Assembly: GCF_000247695.1 (NCBI RefSeq)
Contig: NW_004624751.1
Location: forward strand, 20,062,562-20,126,561
DNA length: 64,000 nt
Direction: 5' to 3'
Source: Heterocephalus glaber
Taxonomy: Eukaryota > Chordata > Mammalia > Rodentia > Bathyergidae
Within the stretch, counting starts at the first letter, position 1. Every line of letters starts with the position of its first letter. Under the pieces are notes generated by a model. That model saw only the letters and a list, made by a program, of their open reading frames with translations, did not search any database and was not told the DNA's origin. Of this stretch, positions 45,815-56,216 are shown piece by piece. Position numbers and translations under genes: made by a program.

Positions 45815-46148
45815 CTTATCTTAGTTTTCCATCACTGTGACAAATACCTGAGATAACCAGTTTATAAGCAGGAAAAGTTTGTTTTGGGTCCTCGTTTCAG
45901 AGCTTTCAGTCCATGTTTGGCTGGCTTGCTCTGTTTTGGGGATGTCTGTGGCAGGGGGTGTGTGTTAGTACAAAGCTGCTCACATGACAACTGGGGGGCC
46001 AAGAGACACCACATGAGGCCTGGGTCCCAATATCCTCTTCGAGAGCATCCCCCAATGACCTAACTTCCTTCCACCAGGCTTTCTTGCCTAAAGATTACAC
46101 AACCTCCTCCTGACAGTACCATAGACATTTAAGATCCAAACCCTAATA
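45815..46148 (-). mobile_element. MaLR-like solo LTR
   Basis: ccatcactgtgacaaatac, cagagctttcagtccatg, accaggctttcttgcc: same family as the LTRs at 8040-9085. Confidence 0.6.
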
Positions 46149-46680
46149 TTAATATTTTACATAAAAATACATCTTAGAGATGACATCCCAGTCTGGTGAG
46201 CTGCATCTGAGGGATAGTGGAGGGGCTGGTCATGGCCCTCTCACAAGAATGTTGGTTTCCAGCATGCATCAGCCTTTTATAGTCGTATGTTCTGGGTCTG
46301 GTGCATTTGTCCATTGTATTATCTAGTTTAAACTGACCTAAACTCAAACTCAGAGCCTGAACAATGACTGAAACATTTAATCCTAATAATGTAATCTCAA
46401 GCAAGAAGAAAATGATAGAGCTGATATTTGTATTCCAAGTCCAAATTCTTTATCTGTCATGATATGATGGGGAAAATGATAGTTTGAGAGGAAATCAGGA
46501 GGGGAGAGAATAACTAAAATATGGACTTACATTTCTTAGTAGCAATAAAATACATCTGATGCATTATTTTATATAACTGTGACATATCTGTTTTCCAACA
46601 TTTAGAGCTGTCAAACTGATTATCAGTATTACTTTAACCAAGAATCAAATTTTTAAATCACTTTATCATAAAACATTATT

Positions 46681-46865
46681 TTTTGGGCAGTACTGGGGAC
46701 AAAATCCAGGGGTACTCTATAACTTAGCTACTATCTTCATCCTTTCTCTGTTTTTTATTTTGAGACATGTCTTACTAAGTTGTTCAGGATGATCCCAAAC
46801 TTGCCGTCCTCCTGCCTCAGCCTCCTGAGTAGCTGCTATTATAGACATACACCACCATGCCTAAA
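46681..46865 (-). repeat. B1+ID dimer (B4-like SINE)
   Basis: Inverted ID portion (gcagtactggggacaaaatc) followed by inverted B1 (gagacatgtcttactaagt, cctcagcctcctgagtagc, accaccatgcct). Confidence 0.72.
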
Positions 46866-47878
46866 ATAATTTAAAAATTGAGCACATTCAATGATACTAT
46901 TTGTAGTAAGAATAAACATGTTTTTGTACTATTAATCATACAATCAAGAATCACTCGATTTTCAAAATGTTCTATTCCATTTAAAAAATATTTTTAACTT
47001 TTATTTCTGCAACTTTATTGTAGACTCGACAGACTAACATAATGATATTTGTATGTTTATAAAATTAGTATAGTATAGTATAGTACAAACTCTAGCAGAT
47101 TCGTAAACAAATATGTTTGATTACTACTGAGTTACAGAGAAATTTGGAGCATAATTGGAGGAAGCCTTCTTTACTATGGTACCTTGGGAAATTACCTCAG
47201 ATTCTTCCGCTATACTGTGGGGATAATGATGATACCTAAAACAAAAGATTTTTGTGAAGCTAAAGTGTGTGTGGGTATGTCTTTTAAAAAGTAGCTGGAA
47301 AATTGTATGCACAACATTGACAGATTTTAGATTTTATTTATTGTTTAACTGTTGTTATCATCATTGTAGCATTCCTAAATTTTATTTCAGTACACTTTTC
47401 GGTCTGTATACATTTGCATAATGCTCCATACTTTAACTTTTCTTGAAGAATTGCAAATAAATTGCTATAAAAAGAACTTGTTTAACTTTCTGAAAAAATT
47501 TGATCCATTTTTACATGACAAAATATTAGTTAATTTTAAGTAGCCATAATAAACCCTTTACATGTGAACATAAGTAATAAATTTTTATGAAAACTGTTAC
47601 CAACCTCCTGTATAAAAAATTTCAATGAGAAGAGTGACATTGTTCTACATTTTTGCAAATCTTTTTAGTATTTGTCTTATTAATAGATAGCTGGATTTTC
47701 ATGTGTGGTACTGTAGTGTGCTATGAAATATTTTTTTAGTTGAAATAATTGAAAACTAAAATCTGGCCATGCATCGATATATAGTTTGAAACAACAGGCA
47801 TTTTAAAATAGTATTTTCAGAAAATTGTGGTTATTCTGTAACACCTTCCCAAAATTTGACGTTTGGTAGTTTCTTTCT
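46866..47878. other. noncoding AT-rich interval
   Basis: No repeat recognised other than a short TATAG tandem at about 47067-47085. Confidence 0.4.
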
Positions 47879-48221
47879 TCCTTTTTTTTTTTTTTTTGGT
47901 ACATTTTAGGTATACAATATGTTAATATTTATCATTGGGTGCTTGTACCTGTACATGATGTATATTGGTTCTTATTTTTTCCCCATTACCTGTGTGCCCT
48001 TCACCCCTCCACCTTTCCCTATTTACATAGACTTCGTTTCCTTTTTTTTTTCTTATCTCATAATTTTTCCTTTCCATTCTTCCTTTTTTCCCCATCTCCT
48101 TCCACCACCCCCACCCCTTTGGACCTTTTCCTGTTTCAAAGTATCAATTATTAGTTATTAATCCTTTAAATCCTTATTTACACTCTCAGTTTCTCACACT
48201 AGAGAAACTGTTTGGTATTTA
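47879..48221 (-). mobile_element. LINE-1 3'UTR fragment
   Basis: T17 run then ggtacattttaggtataca and onward, closely parallel to the 3'UTRs at 42530 and 42985; truncated just after agagaaactgtttggtatt. Confidence 0.88.
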
Positions 48222-48304
48222 GGGTTAGTTGTACTATTCAACCCAAAATTATGTCAGTGAACTTTTCATACTCTATCACAACACAATCTATTGATCCATC
48301 TTGC

Positions 48305-48388
48305 TTTTTTTTTTGGTACCAGGAATTGAACTCGGGTCCTTGCACTTGAGCAGCAGGTGGCGAAACCACTGAGCTAAATCCCTGGCCC
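48305..48388 (-). repeat. ID-type SINE with TSD
   Basis: ggtaccaggaattgaactcg, ccactgagctaaatccctg. Both flanks carry ccatcttgc. Confidence 0.92.
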
Positions 48389-49088
48389 CCATCTTGCATT
48401 TTGAGTGGGTACGTTACCCTTTTTATTTTTTGAGGAACATGAATGAATGTATTTTAAAATGCTTTTTTGAAAACTACCTTTCTGATTATGCATGTTGGTT
48501 TTCGTGTTATTCTAGTGCCTGTGTATTATGAATGTTAAAATTGTTTGAGAGAAACCTTCAGCGTCTGGGTGCATGCCCTGATCACACTTGTGCTTATGAA
48601 TTGCTTTGAATCACAGCATTTCTCTGGTAGTGTTTTGCAGAAATAAGTGATATCAAGCCACCTTACTCAAACAACAGCACAGTGGCTTTATGATGGAGGG
48701 GTGTGTGTATGGTGGAAGGGGGACTTCTAATCCCAATGGACTCAAATTTTTAGGCTGTTAAAATAAACAAACTTTAAAATCCCCTCACCTCTCTTTTATA
48801 GAGCATGGATCAGGTGTGAACATTGAGGAGCACAAATTTAGCAGTAGACTCTAGGGAGGGTGTGCAAAGTACTGAACACTACTGCTAGCTCTCTCAGAAG
48901 AATGGTTTTCCATTCCCTTCTCTGCTGCTAGAGGTTAAAGGCACAATACCTGCTCTCCTTCCCTTCTCCAATAAAAACTTTTCTAAATAATTGTCAACAT
49001 GTGTTAGCAAAACTTCTAAACCTTCCTAAAAATACCAAAGGACTTGAACCTTACCAAAAATGTCATTTGCATCTTTCCTGTTTAAAAA

Positions 49089-49218
49089 AAAAAATTTTTT
49101 TTTTTTTTGAGACAGTATCTAGCTATGTAGCCCAGGCTGGCCTCAGACTCACAGAGATCCTCCTGTCTCAGCCTGCAGAGCTCTGGAATGACAGGTGTGT
49201 GCCACTATGCCCAGCCCC
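49089..49218 (-). repeat. B1 SINE
   Basis: ttgagacagtatctagcta, cccaggctggcctcagact, ggtgtgtgccactatgccc. Confidence 0.88.
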
Positions 49219-49429
49219 CCTTTTCCCCCAATAATACTGTTTCTATGTTCCCCTGGAAATTCACAATCAAAAGCATTTCAATATTACTGTTTCTGGAAAA
49301 AAATGTGTAAAATATGAAAAGATAAGCAAAATATAATAGGAAAATCTTGGTAAATATAATAGCTTTAGGAAAACATACCAGCCTTGAATAAACATAACTA
49401 TTTCCAAAAATAATAATTCCTAAGCGTTC

Positions 49430-49525
49430 TTTTTTTGGCTTTTTGAAACAGGGACTCTCTATTTAGTTCAAGCTGGCCTAGAACTCAGTCTGCCAAATGC
49501 TGGGATTACACCACCATGCACCGCT
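49430..49525 (-). repeat. B1 SINE with deletion
   Basis: gaaacagggactctctatt, caagctggcctagaactca, aatgctgggattacaccac; middle shortened. Confidence 0.8.
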
Positions 49526-50875
49526 TCTTTTTTTCTTAAAAAACAAAATAAAATAGAATGTGTTACATAAATCACTGAGATGTGTAAGTAAAGGAAGCTA
49601 CAAAAATTCCTGGACCAGAAAAAAAATCATTTTAAAATTTATCAACTCTAAAAAAGAATTAAGATGTGTTACATACATATACCTACTCCCTAAGATGAAT
49701 ACAAACTTCATGTATTACAAACATGTACTGATAAAATAACATTTTAAGAAATAAAATAAAATTTATCTGCTAGTAAGAACAAATATATCTGGAATATAAA
49801 CAATTATGAGATCACAAATAATTTCTTCTTCAGTGGCAAACTTTTGAACAATATCCAAGTTTCCACTACCATAAATAATACACAATTTAAGACTCAGTTC
49901 TTTAAATTACAGGTATGATGAAAAATATTTCTCTTCTGAAATGCTGCTTTAACTAGGTTATAAGCTTGTTCAAGTTAAAAGCCGTATTTTTCATAATTAG
50001 ATGATTAATGACTACTTCTTTACTTCTCGGGTCAGATAGAGGTCTGAGTTAAAGATTTCCTAGGTCTTTGAGAAAGAAAATCCATTCTCCATATCCTTTT
50101 TCTGCCTAGGAAATACTAAAACATCCCTCCCAGTTTCTCTAACACAGTGGTCATTCGAAGGTCTGGCCCGGATAAGGACAGAGCTTCTTAGTTTCCAACT
50201 GAGGTGCCTGTAAACGTTTTCTTTCTGAAACTCAGGACTTTTCATTGAAATGTTCCAGCTCAAAAATCTCCCATCACAGTTCACATCCTCTATAAGTTGC
50301 CTTCTTAAAATGTCCAGCCATACAAATCTCTGAATATTTTCTGTCTTTCCTTCCCCAACTTCACCCTTCTTTCTGGACATCCTGAGTTCCTGCAACAACA
50401 TTCATCAACTATTATTTAAACTCTTCTCTCACCCTGGAATTTCCATCTTGCTCTGCAGTCCCTTACTGCACTTTTAAATTCCAACAGGAATCTTACTCTC
50501 CCCATGACACTTTTCCCAGTTCCTTCAGCCAGAATTAAACTGCCTTCCTTAACCTCTCACAGTATCCCTTTGACTTTTGGTACACCTTGGATTTTCCCCA
50601 GAACTCTAGTCTATTTCTTGATCTTATCTTACTTTAGAATCTCTTTCTGGGCCAGGTCATCTATCCCCAAGGTTTTTGTTATAACTGAGATGAAGCTGAT
50701 CCCCCAAATTTATGTTTTCAGCTCCAACAACACCTCTGAATGTCCTATTAAAACACACTCTTCTGCCTGCACTCTGTGTTGAATTTATCATTGTCTACTG
50801 ATTCACTTGGATTATATTGATTTCTCTACATACTTACACCTTTTATTTTTAGTCTCCCATGTGACTTTTATTTCT
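49526..50875. other. noncoding interval
   Basis: Nothing recognised. Frames of 92-113 codons at 50060-50401 and 50504-50782 lack motifs and lie on opposite strands. Confidence 0.4.
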
Positions 50876-51024
50876 TTCTTTTTCTTTTCTTTTTGGTTTT
50901 GTTTCATTGTGCATTGCTTTGATAGAGGGTCATTGTACGTTACCCTGGCTGGCCTCAAACTCACAATCCTCCTGCTTTGGCCTCCCAAGTGCTGGATTAC
51001 AGGTGTGTGCTACCATGTCTAGCT
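50876..51024 (-). repeat. B1 SINE
   Basis: ccctggctggcctcaaactc, cctcccaagtgctggatta, gctaccatgtctagcttc. Confidence 0.85.
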
Positions 51025-51071
51025 TCCCTCCAGGCATTTTATTTATCATGTAGATTAACAAATTACATCAA

Positions 51072-51140
51072 GCTGTGGGCAGAGCTCATTAGTAGAGCAT
51101 ATGCTTAGTATATGCAGGGTTCAATCTCCAGCAATCCCCT
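51072..51140 (+). repeat. old ID-type SINE
   Basis: gggcagagctcattagtag (A-box-like) and gggttcaatctccagcaat (B-box-like). Confidence 0.6.
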
Positions 51141-51303
51141 GTTCATCCTCCTAAGAAAGAATACTGTCTTATTTTTATTTATCAGAGTTTACCCTAGTTC
51201 TATCATTGCTCTTGAAGACCTCTAGTCTTTGTACAAATAATCTATGATATAGGGCCAGATATATAGACAGTGATGGGATCTTTGTTAAATAGAAGAGTAA
51301 TAT

Positions 51304-51389
51304 CAGCTGGGGATTTAGCTCAGTGGCACTGTGGCTGCCTCGAAAATGCAAGGTCCTGAGTTTGAGCCCTCGTACCAAAAAAAAAAACC
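51304..51389 (+). repeat. ID-type SINE with TSD
   Basis: cagctggggatttagctcag to ttgagccctcgtaccaaa. TSD agagtaatat at 51294-51303 and 51390-51399. Confidence 0.93.
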
Positions 51390-51465
51390 AGAGTAATATA
51401 ATATATAATAGTCAATACCTTTTTTATAAACTAACATTTATTGCAGCAACTTCCAAAGAAATTTT

Positions 51466-51590
51466 TCTAAGTAGATTGTCAATTTCTGGATGGTAAAGAC
51501 CATGTTTCATTCTTCTTTATATTTCTCAAAGGCCCTATTACAGCATTTTTTTCCATAGTAGGGGTTCTATTTAATTGGATCAATGGCTTA
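51466..51590 (+). repeat. possible LINE-2 3' fragment
   Basis: ggtaaagaccatgtttcatt, ttctttatatttctcaaag and agtaggggttctatttaat parallel the L2 3' end (agggaccatgtctt, tagtaggtgctcaataa). Confidence 0.4.
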
Positions 51591-51757
51591 ATAGAAAACC
51601 CAAGTCCTTTTGTTTTGATATTTTCAGGATATTGGATTGTCCAAAATTTGAACAGATACCTTAGTATACTGAAAGTAAATGGCAGAGGGAAGATAAAGGA
51701 TACAAGTGAGGTACCTGGTTTAACACTTCACAACTATATGTAAAGAATAGGGAAGTC

Positions 51758-51914
51758 AAGTCGGGCTTGGTGGTGCATGCCTGTAATCCCAGCACTCCAG
51801 AGGCTGAGGCAGGAGGATCACCATGAGTTTGAGGCCAGCCTGGGCTACATAGCAAGTTCAGGGCCAGCCTGAACTACAAAAGGGAGACTCTGCCTCAAAA
51901 AAAAAAAAAAAAAA
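51758..51914 (+). repeat. B1 SINE with internal duplication and TSD
   Basis: A young copy: ggcttggtggtgcatgcct, gaggctgaggcaggaggat, duplicated right half (ggccagcctgggctaca and ggccagcctgaactaca), then an A21 tail. TSD aaagaatagggaagtc (51742-51757) and aaagaatagggaaatc (51915-51930). Confidence 0.95.
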
Positions 51915-52209
51915 AAAGAATAGGGAAATCCATGCCCCATTTGCCAACTATAGATTCCTTTTTTGAGGAATATCTTTAACATCAATATATCTAATACAAT
52001 AGCACAGGCTCAGTGGAAGGAAAAGGCCATAATTTGTTCCTCTGAAATAAATTCCTTCAAAGCCTTTACTTTTTTTAGATATAAAGCTAAAAATTCATTT
52101 TTGTAATATACAAGGGATTTCAAAGAAGTTTTATTCAATTTGACCTAAGTATAAGGTGAAACATTGATACTACGTGCAAGGAAGATAACTTATTGAGTTG
52201 GGATTGTTT

Positions 52210-52545
52210 ATAGTTTCTCTGCTGTGAGAAACTGAAAGTGTAAATAAGGATTAAAATGATTAAAATGAATAATTGATAATTTGAAATAGGAAGAAAAGGT
52301 CCAAAGGTGTAGGGGAAGTGGGAGGGGAAGGGGAAAGGAAAGAAGGGAAAGGAAAAATTATGAGAAAAGGAAAAAATGGAAATAAAGTCTTTGTAAATAG
52401 GGAAGGGTGGAGGGTGTGAAGGGAGGGCTAAGAATGGGGAAAAAATAAGAACCAAGATGCATTATATAAAGGTACAATTCCCAATGAGAAATGTAATTGT
52501 GTTTTATACCTACAATGTACCAATAAAAGAATTTAAGGAAAAAAA
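52210..52545 (+). mobile_element. LINE-1 3'UTR fragment
   Basis: Plus-strand copy of the same 3'UTR: gtgagaaactgaaagtgtaa through purine-rich GGGGAAGG-type tract to tgtaccaataaaagaattt and a short A tail. It is opposite in orientation to the copies at 42530-48221. Confidence 0.88.
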
Positions 52546-53389
52546 CTCTGAAAATTTGGATTAGACAGATATTTTTCTAAGAAGATAAAATTATTAACAT
52601 TTATGTAAGGAGAATAAAATATGAGTAAATAAGCTACCAAAGAAACAGTTGGAAAGGTTGAAAGATTTATACCCCTAAATGTGTCAGGTACTGATAAATT
52701 TATAGGGTATTCTATCTGTAAACACACTTTCAGAAATGATAATCCCCATGTTATTCAAACCAGTCCAGATGGTAACTGCTACATCAGCAGTGATAATAGG
52801 TCTATAAGAAAGAAAAGCCCTCTCTTGCAAGGAGCACCCGGAAACCTATGGCTTCAGGACAAAGGTATCTGTTAGAGCAAGAAAGCAAAAATTTCACAGA
52901 AGACGCTGAAGAGTTTCAAAGGGCACATGAAAGAGTGTCAGTAGATAAGGAGTGATAAGAGATGGGATCAGAAAAAGGTTTTTAGAGAACTCTTTGGGGA
53001 TTAGATTGTGGAAAGTGGAGTGAGCTGGAAATCTTCAACATCTTGTGATTGGGACAAGAACATGGCTAGATTCTTCCTTATGTATCTGAGGCAAGTTGCT
53101 AAATAAGGAACTAGGGGTGTTGCCTACAGCACACAGTATCCTAGAGCTTCCCTTGATGCCTGCTTCCTTTTGGGTCTGTCCACAGAGGCCTGGAGGCCGG
53201 AGCTGCAATGTCTTAGCATATACACACACCTCCAAAGCACATGCTCTTTCGAACCTCCCAGTGCCATTGTTGTTTAGAATTGTTCTAGAGGTCATATCCA
53301 ATGGACGTAGCTAAGAAAAATGAATGGGAAGCGTGGGGCAATAGCATTTTTTTTGTAGATGATATGATTGTTCATTAAGCAAACCAACC
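52546..53389. other. noncoding interval
   Basis: No repeat or gene recognised. Confidence 0.4.
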
Positions 53390-53543
53390 AGGAACAGCAG
53401 TGGTGGCACAGGCTTGTAATCCCAGAGTTTGAGGGGCTGAGACAAGTGGACTGTGAGGTTGAGGCCAGCCTGGACTATCTAGCAAAATCAGAGCCAGTCT
53501 GGACTATACAGCAAAAACCTTCCTTAGAAATTCAAAGAAGGAA

Positions 53544-53593
<50 letters not shown>

Positions 53594-53710
53594 AGGGAGA
53601 AAGAAAAGAAAAGAGAAAATCCAGATGGGTGTAGTTGTACCCATCTGTAGTCCCAGCTATGTGGGAGGCTTGAGACAGGAGAATAACTTGAGGAAAAAAC
53701 CATCTAAAAA
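53390..53710 (+). repeat. B1 SINE, (GA)n tract and partial second B1
   Basis: A B1 (ggcacaggcttgtaatccc to ggactatacagcaaaaacc) runs into a (GA)n microsatellite at 53549-53590, followed by a second B1-like left half at 53622-53700 (gtacccatctgtagtccca, gggaggcttgagacaggag). Confidence 0.82.
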
Positions 53711-54014
53711 AAAATTAAATAAAATGAGAGAAAATTCAGTTATCTCATGAACAACTATATGGCTTAATAACAGAGTTCAAATAAAGTTTCCTATATAAGA
53801 AATATAAACAAAGAATATTAATGCTCCTTATAAAAGCAAAAACGTGACATAAAGGGAAGAAATATCCTGTTTACAATAGCAGCAAAACCGAAAAAAAAAT
53901 GGGCAGTGACAATAAAAATACATGAAACCTATATGAAAAAATTATGAAAGTGTATAAAAATATAAAGGTTTTTTTTGTGGAAATAAAATTACACAGCATT
54001 TATGAATGAGAAGT

Positions 54015-54212
54015 CTTTTTTTTCAGGACTAAAGATTAAACCAGGGCCCTCACATTGAGCTATCTCCACAGCCACTTGCTATTTATTTATTGAATTTGTT
54101 GACAGGATCTCGGTAAGTCACTAAGTTGTCCAGTCTGGGCTTGAATTTGTAATCCTCTTGCCTCAGCTTCCCAGAGTGCTAAGATTATGGGTATGCACAA
54201 CTGCACCTGGCC
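54015..54212 (-). repeat. B1+ID dimer (B4-like SINE)
   Basis: Inverted ID part (actaaagattaaaccaggg, attgagctatctccacagc) and inverted B1 (cagtctgggcttgaatttg, cagagtgctaagattatgg). Confidence 0.72.
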
Positions 54213-54379
54213 GAAGCCTAAATAACTTAAAAAGATAGCTTCTCTTCACGAAATATTTCGCAATTTCCTTCTAATAAAAAATGCCATTTTGTTGATCTCT
54301 GTTCATTAACATCAATAAGCACGTACACAAAGCTAGCAAAAAAGTTTTGGAACAGCCTACCAATGTAAAGCCATTCTAT

Positions 54380-54470
54380 AGCAGGGCATGGTGATGCATG
54401 CCTGCAATCTCAGCTAATCAGAAGGCTGAGGCAGGAGGATCACAAATTCAATGCCATCCTCAACCCTGGT
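54380..54470 (+). repeat. B1 SINE (5' part)
   Basis: gcagggcatggtgatgcat, gaaggctgaggcaggagga; the right half is lost. Confidence 0.75.
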
Positions 54471-54704
54471 GTTCTGGAGCGAGATGTGGTGACAATAGGG
54501 ATTGTTCACACCCATCTGCCCTGCTCTTTCTCCGGTTTCACTCTTCGCTGTGTATTCTCCAGCCACAAAACTCAGATTAGCTTCATATTGATATTAGACT
54601 GAATTTCGCCATCCGTCCTCCCCCAAATCATCCTCCCTATAAATAACCAACTGCAAAGTAAGGAAATGCTGCTCATTCCCTGGAAGAAAGTGGTTCAACA
54701 TGGA

Positions 54705-54895
54705 CTGAACAGCTACTGTAAACAGGCAAGAGGCCTCTTAAAATTTACATCAGGAGTCTATTTAATCCTCACAACCTGTTGTGAAGTAGATATTATTATT
54801 AGTAGATAAGATACCAAAGCTCCAAGATGTCAAGGAACACTGAAGATATGCAACTAATGATAAAGGGCAGAGCCTACTTCCATTCAAACTATCTC
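54705..54895 (+). repeat. MIR-type SINE relic
   Basis: ctatttaatcctcacaacc, gaagtagatattattatta, aaagggcagagcctacttc match the conserved MIR layout. Confidence 0.72.
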
Positions 54896-55344
54896 TTTCC
54901 AAAGTTTGCATCTTCAGTCTCTGACTTCCATCTTATTACCTTTGCCTTCACCATGATAGTCTTTCTTTTAAAATGTTCAGAAATAAAACAAAAGTATGTA
55001 TGATAAGAGAATGGGTATCTATTCTTGAAGCCCATGTTAACCTACAAAGACTTCAATTTTTCAGAGAATGTTTTATTAGAGCTGCTTATCTGATATTGAT
55101 TATCTCTTAGATTTTATATATGGATTTTACTGTTGATAGATTTCAGAGGAGAAACTTCCCAGCATTTCCTGTTTGTAAAAATCAAACCTAGTGGGTGGTG
55201 GATAAAATACCTGTTATCGATGGGGAATGGAAAAGTCTGGTATGATATCCTTAACACAGTGAAGTTTTAAAAAGTCACTCATACATTAAGTAGTCCTATT
55301 TAAGACATTGAGAAAGGAAAAGACTATATTTGTCCTTAAAAAAC

Positions 55345-55505
55345 TTCATGTTGGAAGGTGTGGTGCACAAACCTCTAATCCCAGCACTCGGAGGTTGAGG
55401 CAGTGAGTTTGAAGCCAGCCTGCACTACGTACTGAGTTCAAGGCCAGCCTGAACTGCATAGCTAAATCCTGTCTCTAAAAAACCAAAAACCAACCCATCA
55501 AACAA
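55345..55505 (+). repeat. B1 SINE with internal duplication
   Basis: ggtgtggtgcacaaacctc, gaagccagcctgcactac, ggccagcctgaactgcata, aatcctgtctctaaaaaac. Flanks aaacttcatgtt and aaattcatgtta suggest a TSD. Confidence 0.88.
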
Positions 55506-56109
55506 ACAAATTCATGTTACTGGGGAAATAAGAGAAAACAAGTTCAAAGTGAGGTATTGGCCTCGGTTAGAAGTGTCTTTATAAAATAACAAAAAGTTCC
55601 CAAACTTTCCGTGGCTCTGCTACTCTTTTTATGCCATGAGACTATTTTGAATAAATAACCAACGTATGTAAAAAACTTATTATATCTATGGTTGCCCACA
55701 CCCTACAAAACCTGTCATCTTTCAGTCCCCTGCCACTCAATACCATCATAAAATGACCATTTTGGGTATCTCAGGATTTCTTTCTTACACACACTTTCTC
55801 TGCTTCAGTGTCATTATATCTTCTTTAATAAAGTATATCCAAACTAGCTTTACCAAAAACTTAAGGATAAAAAATAAGCACATGTCTGGTTGAAGAGCAT
55901 GCAGAAGATAATTAATAATAAATTTTAACATGTTATTTACTATATTTATTAGTTTTAAAACTGGTCCCTCCAAATTAGAAAATGCACTCTTAATATGAAC
56001 AAATTAAATCGAAACTTTAGTTCTAAGTCTAAAATATGCAGCTGTTGTAATAGGAATCCTTAATTTTATTGTTTAACTTTGTAATTACTTCTGTGTTTCT
56101 CTGCTTCTT

Positions 56110-56203
56110 ATTTATTTATTTATTTATTTAGGTACTGGGGATCAAACTCAGGACCTTGCGCTTTCGAGGCAGGCGCGGTGCCACTCAGCTAAATCCCCAG
56201 TCC
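56110..56203 (-). repeat. ID-type SINE with TSD
   Basis: (TTTA)n-type tail, ggtactggggatcaaactca, ctcagctaaatccccagtcc. TSD ctctgcttcttat at 56099-56111 and 56204-56216. Confidence 0.93.
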
Positions 56204-56216
56204 CTCTGCTTCTTAT

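Noticed and set aside
53549..53590. Possible CRISPR-like or tandem array
   Set aside because: A plain (GA)n microsatellite between B1 pieces in a mammalian genome.
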